Source: Candidatus Stahliibacteriota bacterium
Lineage (GTDB): Bacteria; Hydrothermota; Tepidihabitantia; SM23-42
Assembly: GCA_030613445.1 (NCBI GenBank)
Contig: JAUWLY010000005.1
Location: forward strand, 1-30,023
Direction of reading: 5' to 3'
Length of the DNA stretch: 30,023 nucleotides
The translations under genes were made by a program, and so were the position numbers. Under the pieces are notes generated by a model. The model did not search any database, was not told the DNA's origin, and saw nothing but the letters and a program-made list of their open reading frames with translations. This document shows, piece by piece, positions 14,721 to 22,593 of the stretch; the stretch's first letter is position 1, and every line of letters starts with the position of its first letter.

Positions 14721-15337
14721 TGGGAATACTTGATTTCTTAAAGGATGTTGGCGCCAACATCTTAGGTGTCGGTAGTGAGTCGCAAGATATAAAAAGTTTG
14801 CTTAAACAGGAATTTGACGATCAAATAACCGATTTGAAAATCGATTTTACAAATGGAACTGTCACGCTCCACGGTTCTTGCAATACGCAAGCCACCAAAG
14901 AAAAAGCCGTACTTTTAGCAGGTAATATAAAGGGCGTGGAAAAAGTCAATGACGAGGGTTTATCTGCACCAGCGTCTGAGGAAGTAACCGAGTACTATAC
15001 TGTACAACCAGGTGACACGCTTTCCGAGATCGCCAGTCGACTTTATGGAAACGCTGGGAAATATCCTGTAATTTTTGAAGCAAACCTCGAAGTCATAAAG
15101 GACCCGAACCTTATCTACCCTGGACAGATACTGCGCATAATAAAACCACCGGTCGGGCAGGCACCTTCTGATACCTATACGGTCAAGGCAGGTGATACTC
15201 TTTCCAAAATAGCAAAACAATTCTACGGCGATGCCAGGAAATACTCGATAATTTTTGAAGCGAATCGGAACATCCTCAAAGATCCCAATATTATCCATCC
15301 TGGGCAGATACTGCGCATACCGAAACTGGACGGTTAA
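14720..15337 (+). CDS. BON-LysM protein (Kbp/YgaU-like) with two LysM domains
   Basis: A 205-residue protein without a signal peptide. An N-terminal BON domain (about 20-78, ITDLKIDFTNGTVTLHG) is followed by two LysM domains (about 90-140 and 149-203). The LysMs share YTVxxGDTLSxIAxxxYG and the IxPGQILRI ending and look like a recent tandem duplication. E. coli Kbp, a cytoplasmic K+-binding protein, has BON plus a single LysM, so this is a longer relative. GGAG at 14711-14714 supports ATG 14720; GTG at 14717 is a poorer alternative. It overlaps iorB by 1 nt. Peptidoglycan binding is possible only if it leaves the cytoplasm. Confidence 0.78.
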   Translation: MGILDFLKDVGANILGVGSESQDIKSLLKQEFDDQITDLKIDFTNGTVTLHGSCNTQATKEKAVLLAGNIKGVEKVNDEGLSAPASEEVTEYYTVQPGDTLSEIASRLYGNAGKYPVIFEANLEVIKDPNLIYPGQILRIIKPPVGQAPSDTYTVKAGDTLSKIAKQFYGDARKYSIIFEANRNILKDPNIIHPGQILRIPKLDG

Positions 15338-15381
15338 TTTCGCGTCCGGGACGCTGTGTGTCTAATTACTAAAAGATACAA

Positions 15382-16116
15382 TTGGCTAATATAGTAAAAA
15401 CCCCAGGCTTTGTGCTCAAGACAATGCCTTTCAAAGAATCGAGTCTCATCGCTTCAGTACTCACCAAGAAATTCGGTAAGGTGAAAATTATCGCAAAAGG
15501 GTGTCGTCGACCAAAAAGCAAATTCTGCGGTACATTAGAAGTTTTTACTCTGGCTGAGATCATCTACTACAAAAGAGAATCTAAAGATCTATATACATTG
15601 AGCGATGCAACAGTCACGGACCACTTCAGCGACATCCGGTCCAGTAACAACAAAGTAAATGCCGCCATGGTGCTCTGCGAATTCTTCAATAAGACCCTGC
15701 CTCTGGAAGAAACAGATACTGCTTCATATACACATCTTTTTAATTTTCTGCGAGAACTTAAGAAGATCGATTCAAATTCAATAAAACCTTTGACCTTTTA
15801 CTATCTGCTAATCGCACTCGCGGGTGCAGGCTTTAAACCCCATTTAGACAACTGTGTACGATGTCACAACCCGATAAGTTATAATAGCAAGCAAATCGAT
15901 TTCAGCATTAGTGGCGGCGGTGTTGTCTGCGAGAACGATTTTGACGACACGGTAGTGTTTTTGAGTAGTGATACCATCAATTTGCTGAAAAACATATACC
16001 AGAACAAGAATATCCGAATCGACGCCCCCCAGTTTAAAGAAATTGAAAGGTTGGTGCCTGAGTACCTACGCTACCATCTCAATCAGGTCCTTAATTCCCT
16101 CAAGTTTCTGAAGTAG
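15382..16116 (+). CDS. recO: DNA repair protein RecO
   Basis: A 244-residue RecO. The N-terminal OB fold reads TPGFVLKTMPFKESSLIASV, then FGKVKIIAKGCRRPKS, both hallmarks. RecO anneals SSB-coated DNA and loads RecA with RecR. The zinc-binding region has CVRC and, after GGGVVC, lacks the usual fourth cysteine (CENDF). The start appears to be TTG at 15382 because the protein begins at the conserved N-terminus there; no Shine-Dalgarno and no convincing promoter are visible. It follows the BON-LysM gene by 44 nt and is convergent with the membrane protein gene. Confidence 0.85.
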   Translation: MANIVKTPGFVLKTMPFKESSLIASVLTKKFGKVKIIAKGCRRPKSKFCGTLEVFTLAEIIYYKRESKDLYTLSDATVTDHFSDIRSSNNKVNAAMVLCEFFNKTLPLEETDTASYTHLFNFLRELKKIDSNSIKPLTFYYLLIALAGAGFKPHLDNCVRCHNPISYNSKQIDFSISGGGVVCENDFDDTVVFLSSDTINLLKNIYQNKNIRIDAPQFKEIERLVPEYLRYHLNQVLNSLKFLK

Positions 16117-16176
16117 ACTGAAAAATTCTTCTGCAATAACCTTAATACCGTAATCCCCCTCCCCATATTATTTTGA

Positions 16177-16914
16177 CTACACGTTTATCCCTAAAAACCT
16201 TACCAGACCAATGAGGAAGTCCGGCGACTTTAACCGGGCTGGCAAAGCAATGATCGCGCCGATCAGCACGATAACCCCGACGCCGATAATATTCGACCAG
16301 AGAACCGGGATTAAAAATGATTTCTCCTCCTTCTTCTGTATTTTATACAGTTTTGCGATGACTGCTTCTTCATAGAGCACACTGATCAACAAGCTGATAA
16401 CTATCGCGATCACAGAAAGGAAAATCTTCATGGGCCAGTAGATATGCGGCGAGGCTTGATAACCGATCATAAAGCTGAATATCACGACCGTAATGAGCGT
16501 GACCAGGGTCAATGCAAAAGCAATGAACCAGGTGGAGTTTTTTTCGAAGCGCTTGTAACGCTTGAGCCGGCGTGCCGGCAAAAGAAAAACTATAAAGAGA
16601 ATGATGATCCCCATGAGCAAAACATCAGAGGAAGTGAACATCACTGCGACGACAGTACCGACGAGCGTTGACACGACGTTCGCGATCAGGACATAAAAAA
16701 CCGCACGGATCGTTTTGAAATCACTCTTGAGAATAAAGACAATACATTTAACCAGTAAAATGAGTAAAAAGCCCAGGAACGAAGCGAACGCTGCACCTCC
16801 GAATGTCGTCGGTGCAAGAAAAAGCATTATCAATGGCACCAGCGGTTCATTGCCATACAAGAATGCCGGTACCAACAGCATAAGGCTGATTATTGCAATA
16901 TTCTTTATTTTCAT
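16177..16914 (-). CDS. Polytopic membrane protein of unknown function
   Basis: A 245-residue protein with a signal-like N-terminus (IAIISLMLLVPAFLYGN) and about six further hydrophobic helices (near 28-45, 47-62, 72-92, 99-108, 130-155, 165-180 and 205-225). The basic RRLKRYKRF lies on a likely cytoplasmic loop at 113-121. I recognise no family. The ATG at 16914 is preceded by AAAGGAG and a 16-bp-spaced promoter, giving a short leader. It is transcribed alone, between recO (convergent) and mnmA (same strand). Confidence 0.65.
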   Translation of the reverse strand: MKIKNIAIISLMLLVPAFLYGNEPLVPLIMLFLAPTTFGGAAFASFLGFLLILLVKCIVFILKSDFKTIRAVFYVLIANVVSTLVGTVVAVMFTSSDVLLMGIIILFIVFLLPARRLKRYKRFEKNSTWFIAFALTLVTLITVVIFSFMIGYQASPHIYWPMKIFLSVIAIVISLLISVLYEEAVIAKLYKIQKKEEKSFLIPVLWSNIIGVGVIVLIGAIIALPARLKSPDFLIGLVRFLGINV

Positions 16915-16934
16915 TCAAACTCCTTTAATGTAGA

Positions 16935-16962
16935 AGTTTAAATGGAATCTGATGAATGTCAA
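16935..16962 (-). promoter_or_regulatory. Promoter of the membrane protein gene, with leader
   Basis: On the minus strand TTGACA (16962-16957), 16 bp, TAAACT (16940-16935), then 20 nt containing AAAGGAG and the ATG at 16914. Confidence 0.6.
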
Positions 16963-16977
16963 CCCCGCTTACAGAGT

Positions 16978-17041
16978 ATCGGAGAAACGGAGACGGGGAG
17001 AAAAGGAGACAATACAACCGTTATCGCGACTGGAAAGTCGC
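16978..17041. repeat. Purine-rich stretch and GCGACT hairpin downstream of mnmA
   Basis: Between 16978 and 17010 the plus strand is a run of GGAGA-type purine repeats; at 17026-17041 GCGACT, GGAA, AGTCGC forms a perfect 6-bp hairpin. Both look like intergenic dispersed-repeat pieces. The hairpin could slow transcription leaving mnmA but no T-tract follows it. Confidence 0.4.
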
Positions 17042-17070
17042 TCCACCCTTCTCAGACCGGATCGCTGTAT

Positions 17071-18105
17071 TCAGGTATCTAATACGCGTTCGATTATACC
17101 GCCACCTAATACTGTATCATCTGAATAGAAAACTACTGACTGACCAGGCGTAACCGCCCACTGAGTTTTCTCAAAGACGACCTTTAGCGATCCTTTTTTA
17201 TATGGTTCAATAGTCGCTTCGCTCAATGATGAAACATATCTTGTCTTTGCCCGGACAACTATTTTACTGGTCAGCTTATCAAAAGGTATGAAGTTCAAGT
17301 ACTTAGCGATAAACTGAGATCTATACACATCCTGTTGTTCACCAACATAAATTATATTCTTCCCAGCATCAATATCCGTGACATAATACGGAAGTTTATG
17401 ACTCAAGCCAATACCTTTGCGTTGACCGATCGTGTAGGCTATGATGCCTCTATGTTCACCGATTATTTTACCTGTTTTATCGCATATAGCACCTGGCTTT
17501 GATCGTGCTTTTCCTTTTAAAAAAGATGTATAATTCTTTTCCGAAATAAAACAGATGTCCTGGCTCTTTTTACGTTTTGCAGTAGGTAGATTTGATGAAT
17601 GAGCTTTTTGTCTAACCATTTCTTTGGTGAAATCGGCCAGCGGGAGCATTACATTCGAGAGTTGTTTTTGCTTGAGCCGGTAAAGAAAATATGATTGCTC
17701 GTTTTTATCAAGACCTCTTTTCAATAAATATCTATCATCATCTTGTTCGATCCTCGCATAATGACCAGTAGCAATTTTATCAATGCCAAGCTGGTGCGCA
17801 CGATCCATGAAAACGCCAAATTTCATTAGTTCATTACATCTTATACAAGGATTAGGTGTTCTCCCTCGCTCGTACTCCCGAAGAAAATCACTCAAAATCA
17901 TCTCCTGGAATTCCCTGGTAAAATCAAAGACCTGGAAGGGGATGTCAAGCGCATGAGCGGCATCGCGGGCATATTCAATAACCTCATCAGTGATGCCTTG
18001 AAATATCATTGTGGCGCTGTGTACGTCATAACCCTGTTCTTTAAGGAGTAGTGCAGAAGTTGACGAATCAACACCACCACTTAATGCTACTAAGACTTTT
18101 TCCAT
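17071..18105 (-). CDS. mnmA: tRNA-specific 2-thiouridylase MnmA
   Basis: A 344-residue enzyme that thiolates U34 of tRNA(Lys, Glu, Gln). The PP-loop is ALSGGVDSS (residues 7-15); the catalytic cysteines appear at C87 (NPCIRCN) and C185 (DICFI); TGHYAR (113-118) and YTIGQRKGIG are also present, with the C-terminal beta barrel ending near 340. Length is slightly under the usual 360. It is downstream of a cysteine desulfurase on the same strand, which would supply the persulfide sulfur. No Shine-Dalgarno precedes ATG 18105, and the gap to the desulfurase is 103 nt and contains an inverted repeat. Confidence 0.93.
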   Translation of the reverse strand: MEKVLVALSGGVDSSTSALLLKEQGYDVHSATMIFQGITDEVIEYARDAAHALDIPFQVFDFTREFQEMILSDFLREYERGRTPNPCIRCNELMKFGVFMDRAHQLGIDKIATGHYARIEQDDDRYLLKRGLDKNEQSYFLYRLKQKQLSNVMLPLADFTKEMVRQKAHSSNLPTAKRKKSQDICFISEKNYTSFLKGKARSKPGAICDKTGKIIGEHRGIIAYTIGQRKGIGLSHKLPYYVTDIDAGKNIIYVGEQQDVYRSQFIAKYLNFIPFDKLTSKIVVRAKTRYVSSLSEATIEPYKKGSLKVVFEKTQWAVTPGQSVVFYSDDTVLGGGIIERVLDT

Positions 18106-18111
18106 AAAAGG

Positions 18112-18226
18112 GGACAGGCTACTTTTTTGATCGCATAATAACTGATGTCAGAATATCAGGGTATTTGGATAATCCTGCGGGATAGGGATACATGACTAAG
18201 TTATTTATTTAAAGGCTAGCCTGTCC
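18112..18226. repeat. 10-bp inverted repeat bracketing the desulfurase-mnmA gap
   Basis: GGACAGGCTA at 18112-18121 and its reverse complement TAGCCTGTCC at 18217-18226 flank about 95 bp. The right arm lies in the last codons of the cysteine desulfurase, the left arm just before the mnmA start. This looks like a small non-coding cassette inserted between the two genes. Confidence 0.5.
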
Positions 18227-19381
18227 AGTTTTCCCCATGGGTGACATCTTGCGCAATCCCTCGATGACCCGAGGCAACTGTTCAGCAGTATAGTCAATGT
18301 CTTGGTCAGTGGTAAGCCGTCCAACAGTCAACCGGAGCGAACCGTGAGTATCTTCACGGGAAATCCCAATCGATAGCAAAACATGGGATGGCTCTAGCGA
18401 ACCTGAAGAACAGGCAGATCCAGTTGCCACTTCAATACCGACACTATCGAGTTTCAGAAGCATTGATTCTCCTTCAACATATCTAACAATTACATGGCAG
18501 TTATTGGGCAACCGGTTTTTCGGATGGCCATTCAACCACGTATCATCGATATCCTCGAAGATCTTTATCGTCCTGTCTCTGAGTTTCACATAACGTTTGA
18601 CGCGCTCTTCCCTCTCAGCTATCGCAAGCTCCACGGCCCTGCCGAGCCCAACAATCCCTGGTACATTATGGGTAGATGCTCGCTTATGATTCTCCTGCCC
18701 GCCGCCATGTAATAACGGAAGGATTCTCGTACCTTTCCGAAGATACAAAACCCCCACACCTTTTGGTCCATAGAATTTGTGGGCTGATATAGACAATAGG
18801 TCAACGCCTAATTTATTGACGTCAGTATCGAGTGACCCGAATGACTGAACTGCATCAGTATGCAGATATACATCTTTGCTCTGACAAAGCACACCGAGTT
18901 CCTCGATCGGTTCGATTGCACCGATTTCATTATTGGCATGCATAATCGTAACTAAAATCGTTTTATCGGTCATTGCCCGTTTCACATCATCCGGGTCTAC
19001 AATGCCGTACTTATCTACCTCAAGATAAGTGATTTCATAACCTTGTTTTTCCAGAAATTGACACGTCTCGAGCACTGCATGATGCTCGATTCTTGAAGTT
19101 ATGATATGATTACCCTTACTCTGAAGAGCATAAGCGACACCCTTTATTGCAGCATTGTCAGATTCAGTACCACCTGAAGTGAAGATTATCTCAGCTGGTT
19201 CAGCACTCATGGCGTTTGCCACTTTGACGCGCGCTTTTTCGACTGCCTCCTCTGCATATTGACCAATTGAATGCAGGCTCGATGGGTTACCATAGTGTTC
19301 GGTAAAAAAACTCTGCATCGCATCAACAACCTGAGGATGCATTGGTGTCGTTGCCGCATAATCTAAATAGATTTTTCTCAT
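18209..19381 (-). CDS. Cysteine desulfurase (NifS/IscS family)
   Basis: A 390-residue PLP enzyme that takes sulfur from cysteine as a persulfide for tRNA thiolation and Fe-S clusters. It starts with IYLDYAATTP, has TSGGTESDN, the histidine of IEHHAVL, HTDAVQS, the PLP lysine in SAHKFYGPKG (K202) and the active-site cysteine in ATGSACSSGS (C324). The ATG at 19381 puts the start at the usual MRKIYLDY; a TTG at 19390 is possible. The last residues (GKTGQASL) are encoded by a repeat arm and are unlike the family. It probably serves MnmA, encoded next. The class with the longer C-terminal loop (IscS) versus the NifS type cannot be settled by eye. Confidence 0.9.
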   Translation of the reverse strand: MRKIYLDYAATTPMHPQVVDAMQSFFTEHYGNPSSLHSIGQYAEEAVEKARVKVANAMSAEPAEIIFTSGGTESDNAAIKGVAYALQSKGNHIITSRIEHHAVLETCQFLEKQGYEITYLEVDKYGIVDPDDVKRAMTDKTILVTIMHANNEIGAIEPIEELGVLCQSKDVYLHTDAVQSFGSLDTDVNKLGVDLLSISAHKFYGPKGVGVLYLRKGTRILPLLHGGGQENHKRASTHNVPGIVGLGRAVELAIAEREERVKRYVKLRDRTIKIFEDIDDTWLNGHPKNRLPNNCHVIVRYVEGESMLLKLDSVGIEVATGSACSSGSLEPSHVLLSIGISREDTHGSLRLTVGRLTTDQDIDYTAEQLPRVIEGLRKMSPMGKTGQASL

Positions 19382-19399
19382 GCTAATCAACCTTGACCT

Positions 19400-19427
19400 A
19401 ATATATCAATTAATGCACTGATGTCAA
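19400..19427 (-). promoter_or_regulatory. Promoter of the desulfurase-mnmA unit
   Basis: On the minus strand TTGACA (19427-19422), 16 bp, TATATT (19405-19400), then 18 nt to the ATG at 19381, with AAGG about 9 nt before it. Confidence 0.6.
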
Positions 19428-19439
19428 GAAATCCAGATA

Positions 19440-20888
19440 TTATCTGATCAAAAGAACCGGTTTGACTAATCTCTCCTTTCCTATTTTGACCTCTACAAAA
19501 TAGACTGCGCTAGCAAGTTTTCGGCCACGGTTATCAGTGCCGTCCCAAGAAACAACAGTAGGCAGTAGGGAGTATGTAGTAGGGAGTAAAGGATTTTTCA
19601 CTAATCTTCCTGTAGCATCATAAATGCTCATTGTGACTTGGGACTTGCCCTGAACTTGATTCAGGGTTGATACTTGGAATCTGATATGTGTCAGCTTTGA
19701 AAATGGATTGGGGAAACACTCCATTATCTGGGTCAAAGGAGGAAGTTGCGTCAGTTCTTCAATTCCCGTGGTTACTTCAAAAACGTAATACGTACTCTCA
19801 GGTGCACAAATAGGATCGGTATTCCAGATGTCAACCGAGTTTACCACACTAAAAGAATCCGCTGCCCAGAGAAAATAACCGAGCGTGCAGGTTTGTGCAA
19901 CTATAGGTATTGTAAAGTAATAATCATCACCAATGCAGCTGTCGTGGGCCACGCCTATGAACTGCCCACCATTAATATTATAATAGAGCGAATCCTCACC
20001 AATACCCGTGGAATCAGTGATCGTCGAACTGACCACATAAGGTCCCTCAAAAGAAGTATCCGGCCATATCGTGGTATTGGCAAAATCAGGACAGCGAAGG
20101 TCCCATCCTGGTACGTACAAATCTGATAATTTGAAGAAATTATCAACCAGCATAAAATTCGGACTCCCACCGTTCGTACTCTGAGCCGCAGCTACACCAT
20201 TCGCACCACCAAACCTGCCTGGAACAATCCACTCATATATCCAGCGCGTGTCCCAAGTCCCGAAATTGTCAGAGTACTCCATATAGTCTCTGATTACCAA
20301 ACAAGGCCAAAAATGGTCGCCGCTAAAAGGTACCTTGACCTTACCTTTAGAAACGATTGTTTTCTGATGGCTCTCATTGGCATGATATGTGAGTCCCGGG
20401 ACAATTTCATATGACCAGGTCCAAGCCGTATTCCAACCAGCTCCATCATAGATTGGATAGACATAGCATCGATAGTCCGGGAGGTAATTACCCACAAACC
20501 TGAAACCACCTGACTCATAGTCTATGCCGTCAATATAGAAGAAATATGTAGTATCTGATATATACGACCAGATAACTTCGCCATTGCCCAGTGTGTCAAG
20601 CTCAAGGATCTCAGCATTGGGAAATGTTTCTGGTGCTGGTGACCACCCTTGATCAGGATGGAGCAGATGAACGCGGCTCGTATTGCCGCCTGGATATGCC
20701 GTTAGATCCCACCAGACGCGTAATGTATCAAAGGGATCCCACTGGAAAACATCTACATTCTGATCATAATGGGCCCATGTGCCAATAATAAGTGGCACAT
20801 CATCATTTTGTATAAGTACATCTGGCTGAGCCCATACTAATAAACTCATGCTTATCAGCAATATTATAAAAACTAAGGTACGCTTCAT
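19440..20888 (-). CDS. Secreted protein with C-terminal FlgD/T9SS-like sorting domain
   Basis: A 482-residue exported protein. It has a clear signal peptide (TLVFIILLISMSLLVWAQ) and a large beta-rich, Trp/Tyr/Asp-rich body without a recognised enzyme domain. The last 80 residues follow the sorting-domain pattern: ECFPNPFSKLTHIRFQV, SIYDATGRLVKN, VSWDGTDNRGRKLASAVYF and KPVLLIR. ATG 20888 follows AAAGGAGGTGG; a longer frame open to 20918 is upstream of the promoter-derived leader. The segments STLNQVQGKSQ and PLLPTTYSLLPT inside the sorting domain are encoded by repeat-like DNA. It is probably surface-attached or released. No T9SS machinery gene is in the window. Confidence 0.72.
   Translation of the reverse strand: MKRTLVFIILLISMSLLVWAQPDVLIQNDDVPLIIGTWAHYDQNVDVFQWDPFDTLRVWWDLTAYPGGNTSRVHLLHPDQGWSPAPETFPNAEILELDTLGNGEVIWSYISDTTYFFYIDGIDYESGGFRFVGNYLPDYRCYVYPIYDGAGWNTAWTWSYEIVPGLTYHANESHQKTIVSKGKVKVPFSGDHFWPCLVIRDYMEYSDNFGTWDTRWIYEWIVPGRFGGANGVAAAQSTNGGSPNFMLVDNFFKLSDLYVPGWDLRCPDFANTTIWPDTSFEGPYVVSSTITDSTGIGEDSLYYNINGGQFIGVAHDSCIGDDYYFTIPIVAQTCTLGYFLWAADSFSVVNSVDIWNTDPICAPESTYYVFEVTTGIEELTQLPPLTQIMECFPNPFSKLTHIRFQVSTLNQVQGKSQVTMSIYDATGRLVKNPLLPTTYSLLPTVVSWDGTDNRGRKLASAVYFVEVKIGKERLVKPVLLIR
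19556..19592. repeat. GTAGGGAGTA-type repeat inside the sorting domain
   Basis: The plus strand carries CAGTAGGCAGTAGGGAGTAT followed by further GTAGTAGGGAGTA units. A similar run on the opposite strand, TACTGCCTACTTCCTACTC, lies at 29147-29165. In the minus-strand protein it encodes PLLPTTYSLLPT. Confidence 0.6.
19648..19666. repeat. CCCTGAA inverted repeat inside the sorting domain
   Basis: CCCTGAA (19648-19654), a 5-nt loop, and TTCAGGG (19660-19666) form a perfect 7-bp hairpin. On the minus strand it encodes part of STLNQVQGKSQ, a segment with no counterpart in the family pattern. Confidence 0.55.
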
Positions 20889-20906
20889 ATCCACCTCCTT
20901 TGAATA

Positions 20907-20934
20907 ATTATACTTCATTATCTATACCAGTCAA
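20907..20934 (-). promoter_or_regulatory. Promoter of the sorting-domain gene, with leader
   Basis: On the minus strand TTGACT (20934-20929), 16 bp, TATAAT (20912-20907), then a leader with AAAGGAGGTGG and the ATG at 20888. Confidence 0.72.
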
Positions 20935-20944
20935 GATTTATATC

Positions 20945-20972
20945 TTGACTTTTTTTCATTATGTGTTAGTAT
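20945..20972 (+). promoter_or_regulatory. Promoter of the 20978 operon, leaderless type
   Basis: TTGACT (20945-20950), 16 bp, TAGTAT (20967-20972), then 5 nt and the ATG at 20978. With the divergent promoter the -35 boxes sit in a 9-bp perfect inverted repeat, AGTCAAGAT (20929-20937) and ATCTTGACT (20942-20950). Confidence 0.65.
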
Positions 20973-20977
20973 ATAGC

Positions 20978-21928
20978 ATGAAGCTCCCAAAGGGCAGAGC
21001 CTTGCTAGAAAATACGCGGCTGGAATTCATAAACCTGGACAACGTATTGAGTGCTTCAAAGCGCAAACGAGCGCATAAAATATCTGGTTATATTTCAATA
21101 ATCTACCCTGATAGCGTCGAACTCATCTTCCTAAAACAGGGTGAAGCATTCAATGCTGCCAGGATAAACCGCACAGAACGCAAGATCGTGCCGATAAGCG
21201 ATGTCGTGGAAAAAGCCAAGAATGCGACATCAGGGATGCTCTCTGAATATGCAACCGATGAAATGCTGATCAATATTATTATTTCCACGATAACCGTGGA
21301 GCCGATAAAAGCAAATGTTGATTTCACCAGACTGCAACCAAAGGTCTTTATTGATAAGCTGAAAACGACTAAATTCAGCGGTTTCATCTGGGTAAAAGCA
21401 GGTATTGAGGAATCTTTTATTTATTTTGACAACGGCGCGATCAAAGCATGTTATGTTGCAGGTAGCGCTAAAAAACTCGAAGATAAAGCAATTGCGAATT
21501 TCCTCCTGAAACCGGATATTAAGATCTCCATCTTTGACCGTGTAGAGGATCTCACAATAACCCAAGCAACACCTGCTCAGGTCGATATGTTCTGCAAAAT
21601 CTTTTCAGCACTACTTAAGGGTTACTCGCATCCCATCGGTAAGACTCTTGTCTTAAAAACCTTCGTACGCTCCAAAGCCACTGTTCAGAAGGAATTTCCG
21701 TTTATCGAGCATTTCGATATCCAATCAGATTTAACAGTAAGCGCTAAAGTAGTTGTCGAACCAAAGTTGTTTGCGCAAGGTATGGCGCGTTGGTTCGACT
21801 TAATCCGGGAATCCTTTTCGACTTTTTTGGGCAAAGAAAGTGAAACCATGGCAAAAAAAGTTCTCAACGACTACCGTTTCGCATTGAAGTCGGTTGGCTT
21901 TTTTGACCACAGCAAAATCAAGCTCTAA
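20978..21928 (+). CDS. Cytoplasmic protein with two DUF4388-like beta modules
   Basis: A 316-residue protein without signal peptide or membrane segment. Two similar beta modules are seen, residues 27-55 (KISGYISIIYPDSVELIFLK) and about 130-165 (FSGFIWVKAG, IYFDNGAIKACYV). They resemble DUF4388, a domain in bacterial signalling and motility proteins; the C-terminal 110 residues look helical. ATG 20978 is chosen because a promoter places the transcript start there; a longer frame reaches 20900 but lies upstream of the -10 box. It overlaps rsmI by 1 nt (TAATG). The DUF4388 call is tentative, function unknown. Confidence 0.55.
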   Translation: MKLPKGRALLENTRLEFINLDNVLSASKRKRAHKISGYISIIYPDSVELIFLKQGEAFNAARINRTERKIVPISDVVEKAKNATSGMLSEYATDEMLINIIISTITVEPIKANVDFTRLQPKVFIDKLKTTKFSGFIWVKAGIEESFIYFDNGAIKACYVAGSAKKLEDKAIANFLLKPDIKISIFDRVEDLTITQATPAQVDMFCKIFSALLKGYSHPIGKTLVLKTFVRSKATVQKEFPFIEHFDIQSDLTVSAKVVVEPKLFAQGMARWFDLIRESFSTFLGKESETMAKKVLNDYRFALKSVGFFDHSKIKL

Positions 21929-22593
21929 TGCCCCTTTATATTGTAGCCACACCAATCGGGAACCTGGAAGACATCACGATAAGAGCAATTAACATACTGC
22001 GTGAAGTTGATCTAATCTGCTGCGAAGATACCCGGCGCGCTAGAATTTTACTTAACAAATACGATGTTAAAAAAAAACTGATTTCCTATCATGCCCACAA
22101 TGAGAAAAGAAGATTACCCCAGCTGATGACGCTTTTACAAACTGGAAAAAAGATTGCGCTGATCTGCAATGCAGGCACGCCTTTGATTTCAGATCCAGGA
22201 TATATTTTTGTTCGGGAAGCTTTCGCGAAAAATATTCAGGTATCAGTAATCCCTGGCCCTTCCGCGCTCACTGCTGCTGCATCCCTGTCAGGCATACCGG
22301 TCAACACCTTCATCTTTGAAGGTTTTCTACCCAAAAAAGCAGGACTCCGGAAGAAAAGGCTTGAGGCGCTGAAAACCGAGAAAAGGACTGTCCTGTTCTT
22401 TGAATCTCCAGCACGTATCAAACGGCTTTTGGAGGAATTACTGGACACTGTGGGTGACCGAGAGATTGCGCTCTGCCGCGAGCTAACAAAATACTATGAG
22501 GAAATAAAGCGCGCCAGAATCAGTGAGGTGTTAAACCAAATGCCTACCCTTAAGGGTGAATTCACCATTGTCATAGAAGGTGCTGATGCGTAA
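21928..22593 (+). CDS. rsmI: 16S rRNA 2'-O-methyltransferase RsmI
   Basis: A 221-residue tetrapyrrole-methylase-fold enzyme that methylates C1402 of 16S rRNA with SAM. Visible are YIVATPIGNLEDIT (residues 4-17), CCEDTRRAR, ISYHAHNE, CNAGTPLISDPG and VIPGPSALTAAASLSG, the classical family blocks, with the C-terminal domain reduced (ends TIVIEGADA). Length is close to the shorter RsmI forms (220-290). It overlaps the upstream gene by 1 nt and the downstream phosphatidyltransferase gene by 8 nt. Confidence 0.93.
   Translation: MPLYIVATPIGNLEDITIRAINILREVDLICCEDTRRARILLNKYDVKKKLISYHAHNEKRRLPQLMTLLQTGKKIALICNAGTPLISDPGYIFVREAFAKNIQVSVIPGPSALTAAASLSGIPVNTFIFEGFLPKKAGLRKKRLEALKTEKRTVLFFESPARIKRLLEELLDTVGDREIALCRELTKYYEEIKRARISEVLNQMPTLKGEFTIVIEGADA

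Noticed and set aside
15342..15354. GCGTC/GACGC hairpin after the BON-LysM gene
   Set aside because: Only a 5-bp stem with no T-tract, so I do not call it a terminator.
19440..20888. Proof of a type IX secretion system
   Set aside because: Only a sorting-domain-like C-terminus is visible; no por/gld/spr machinery gene lies in the window.
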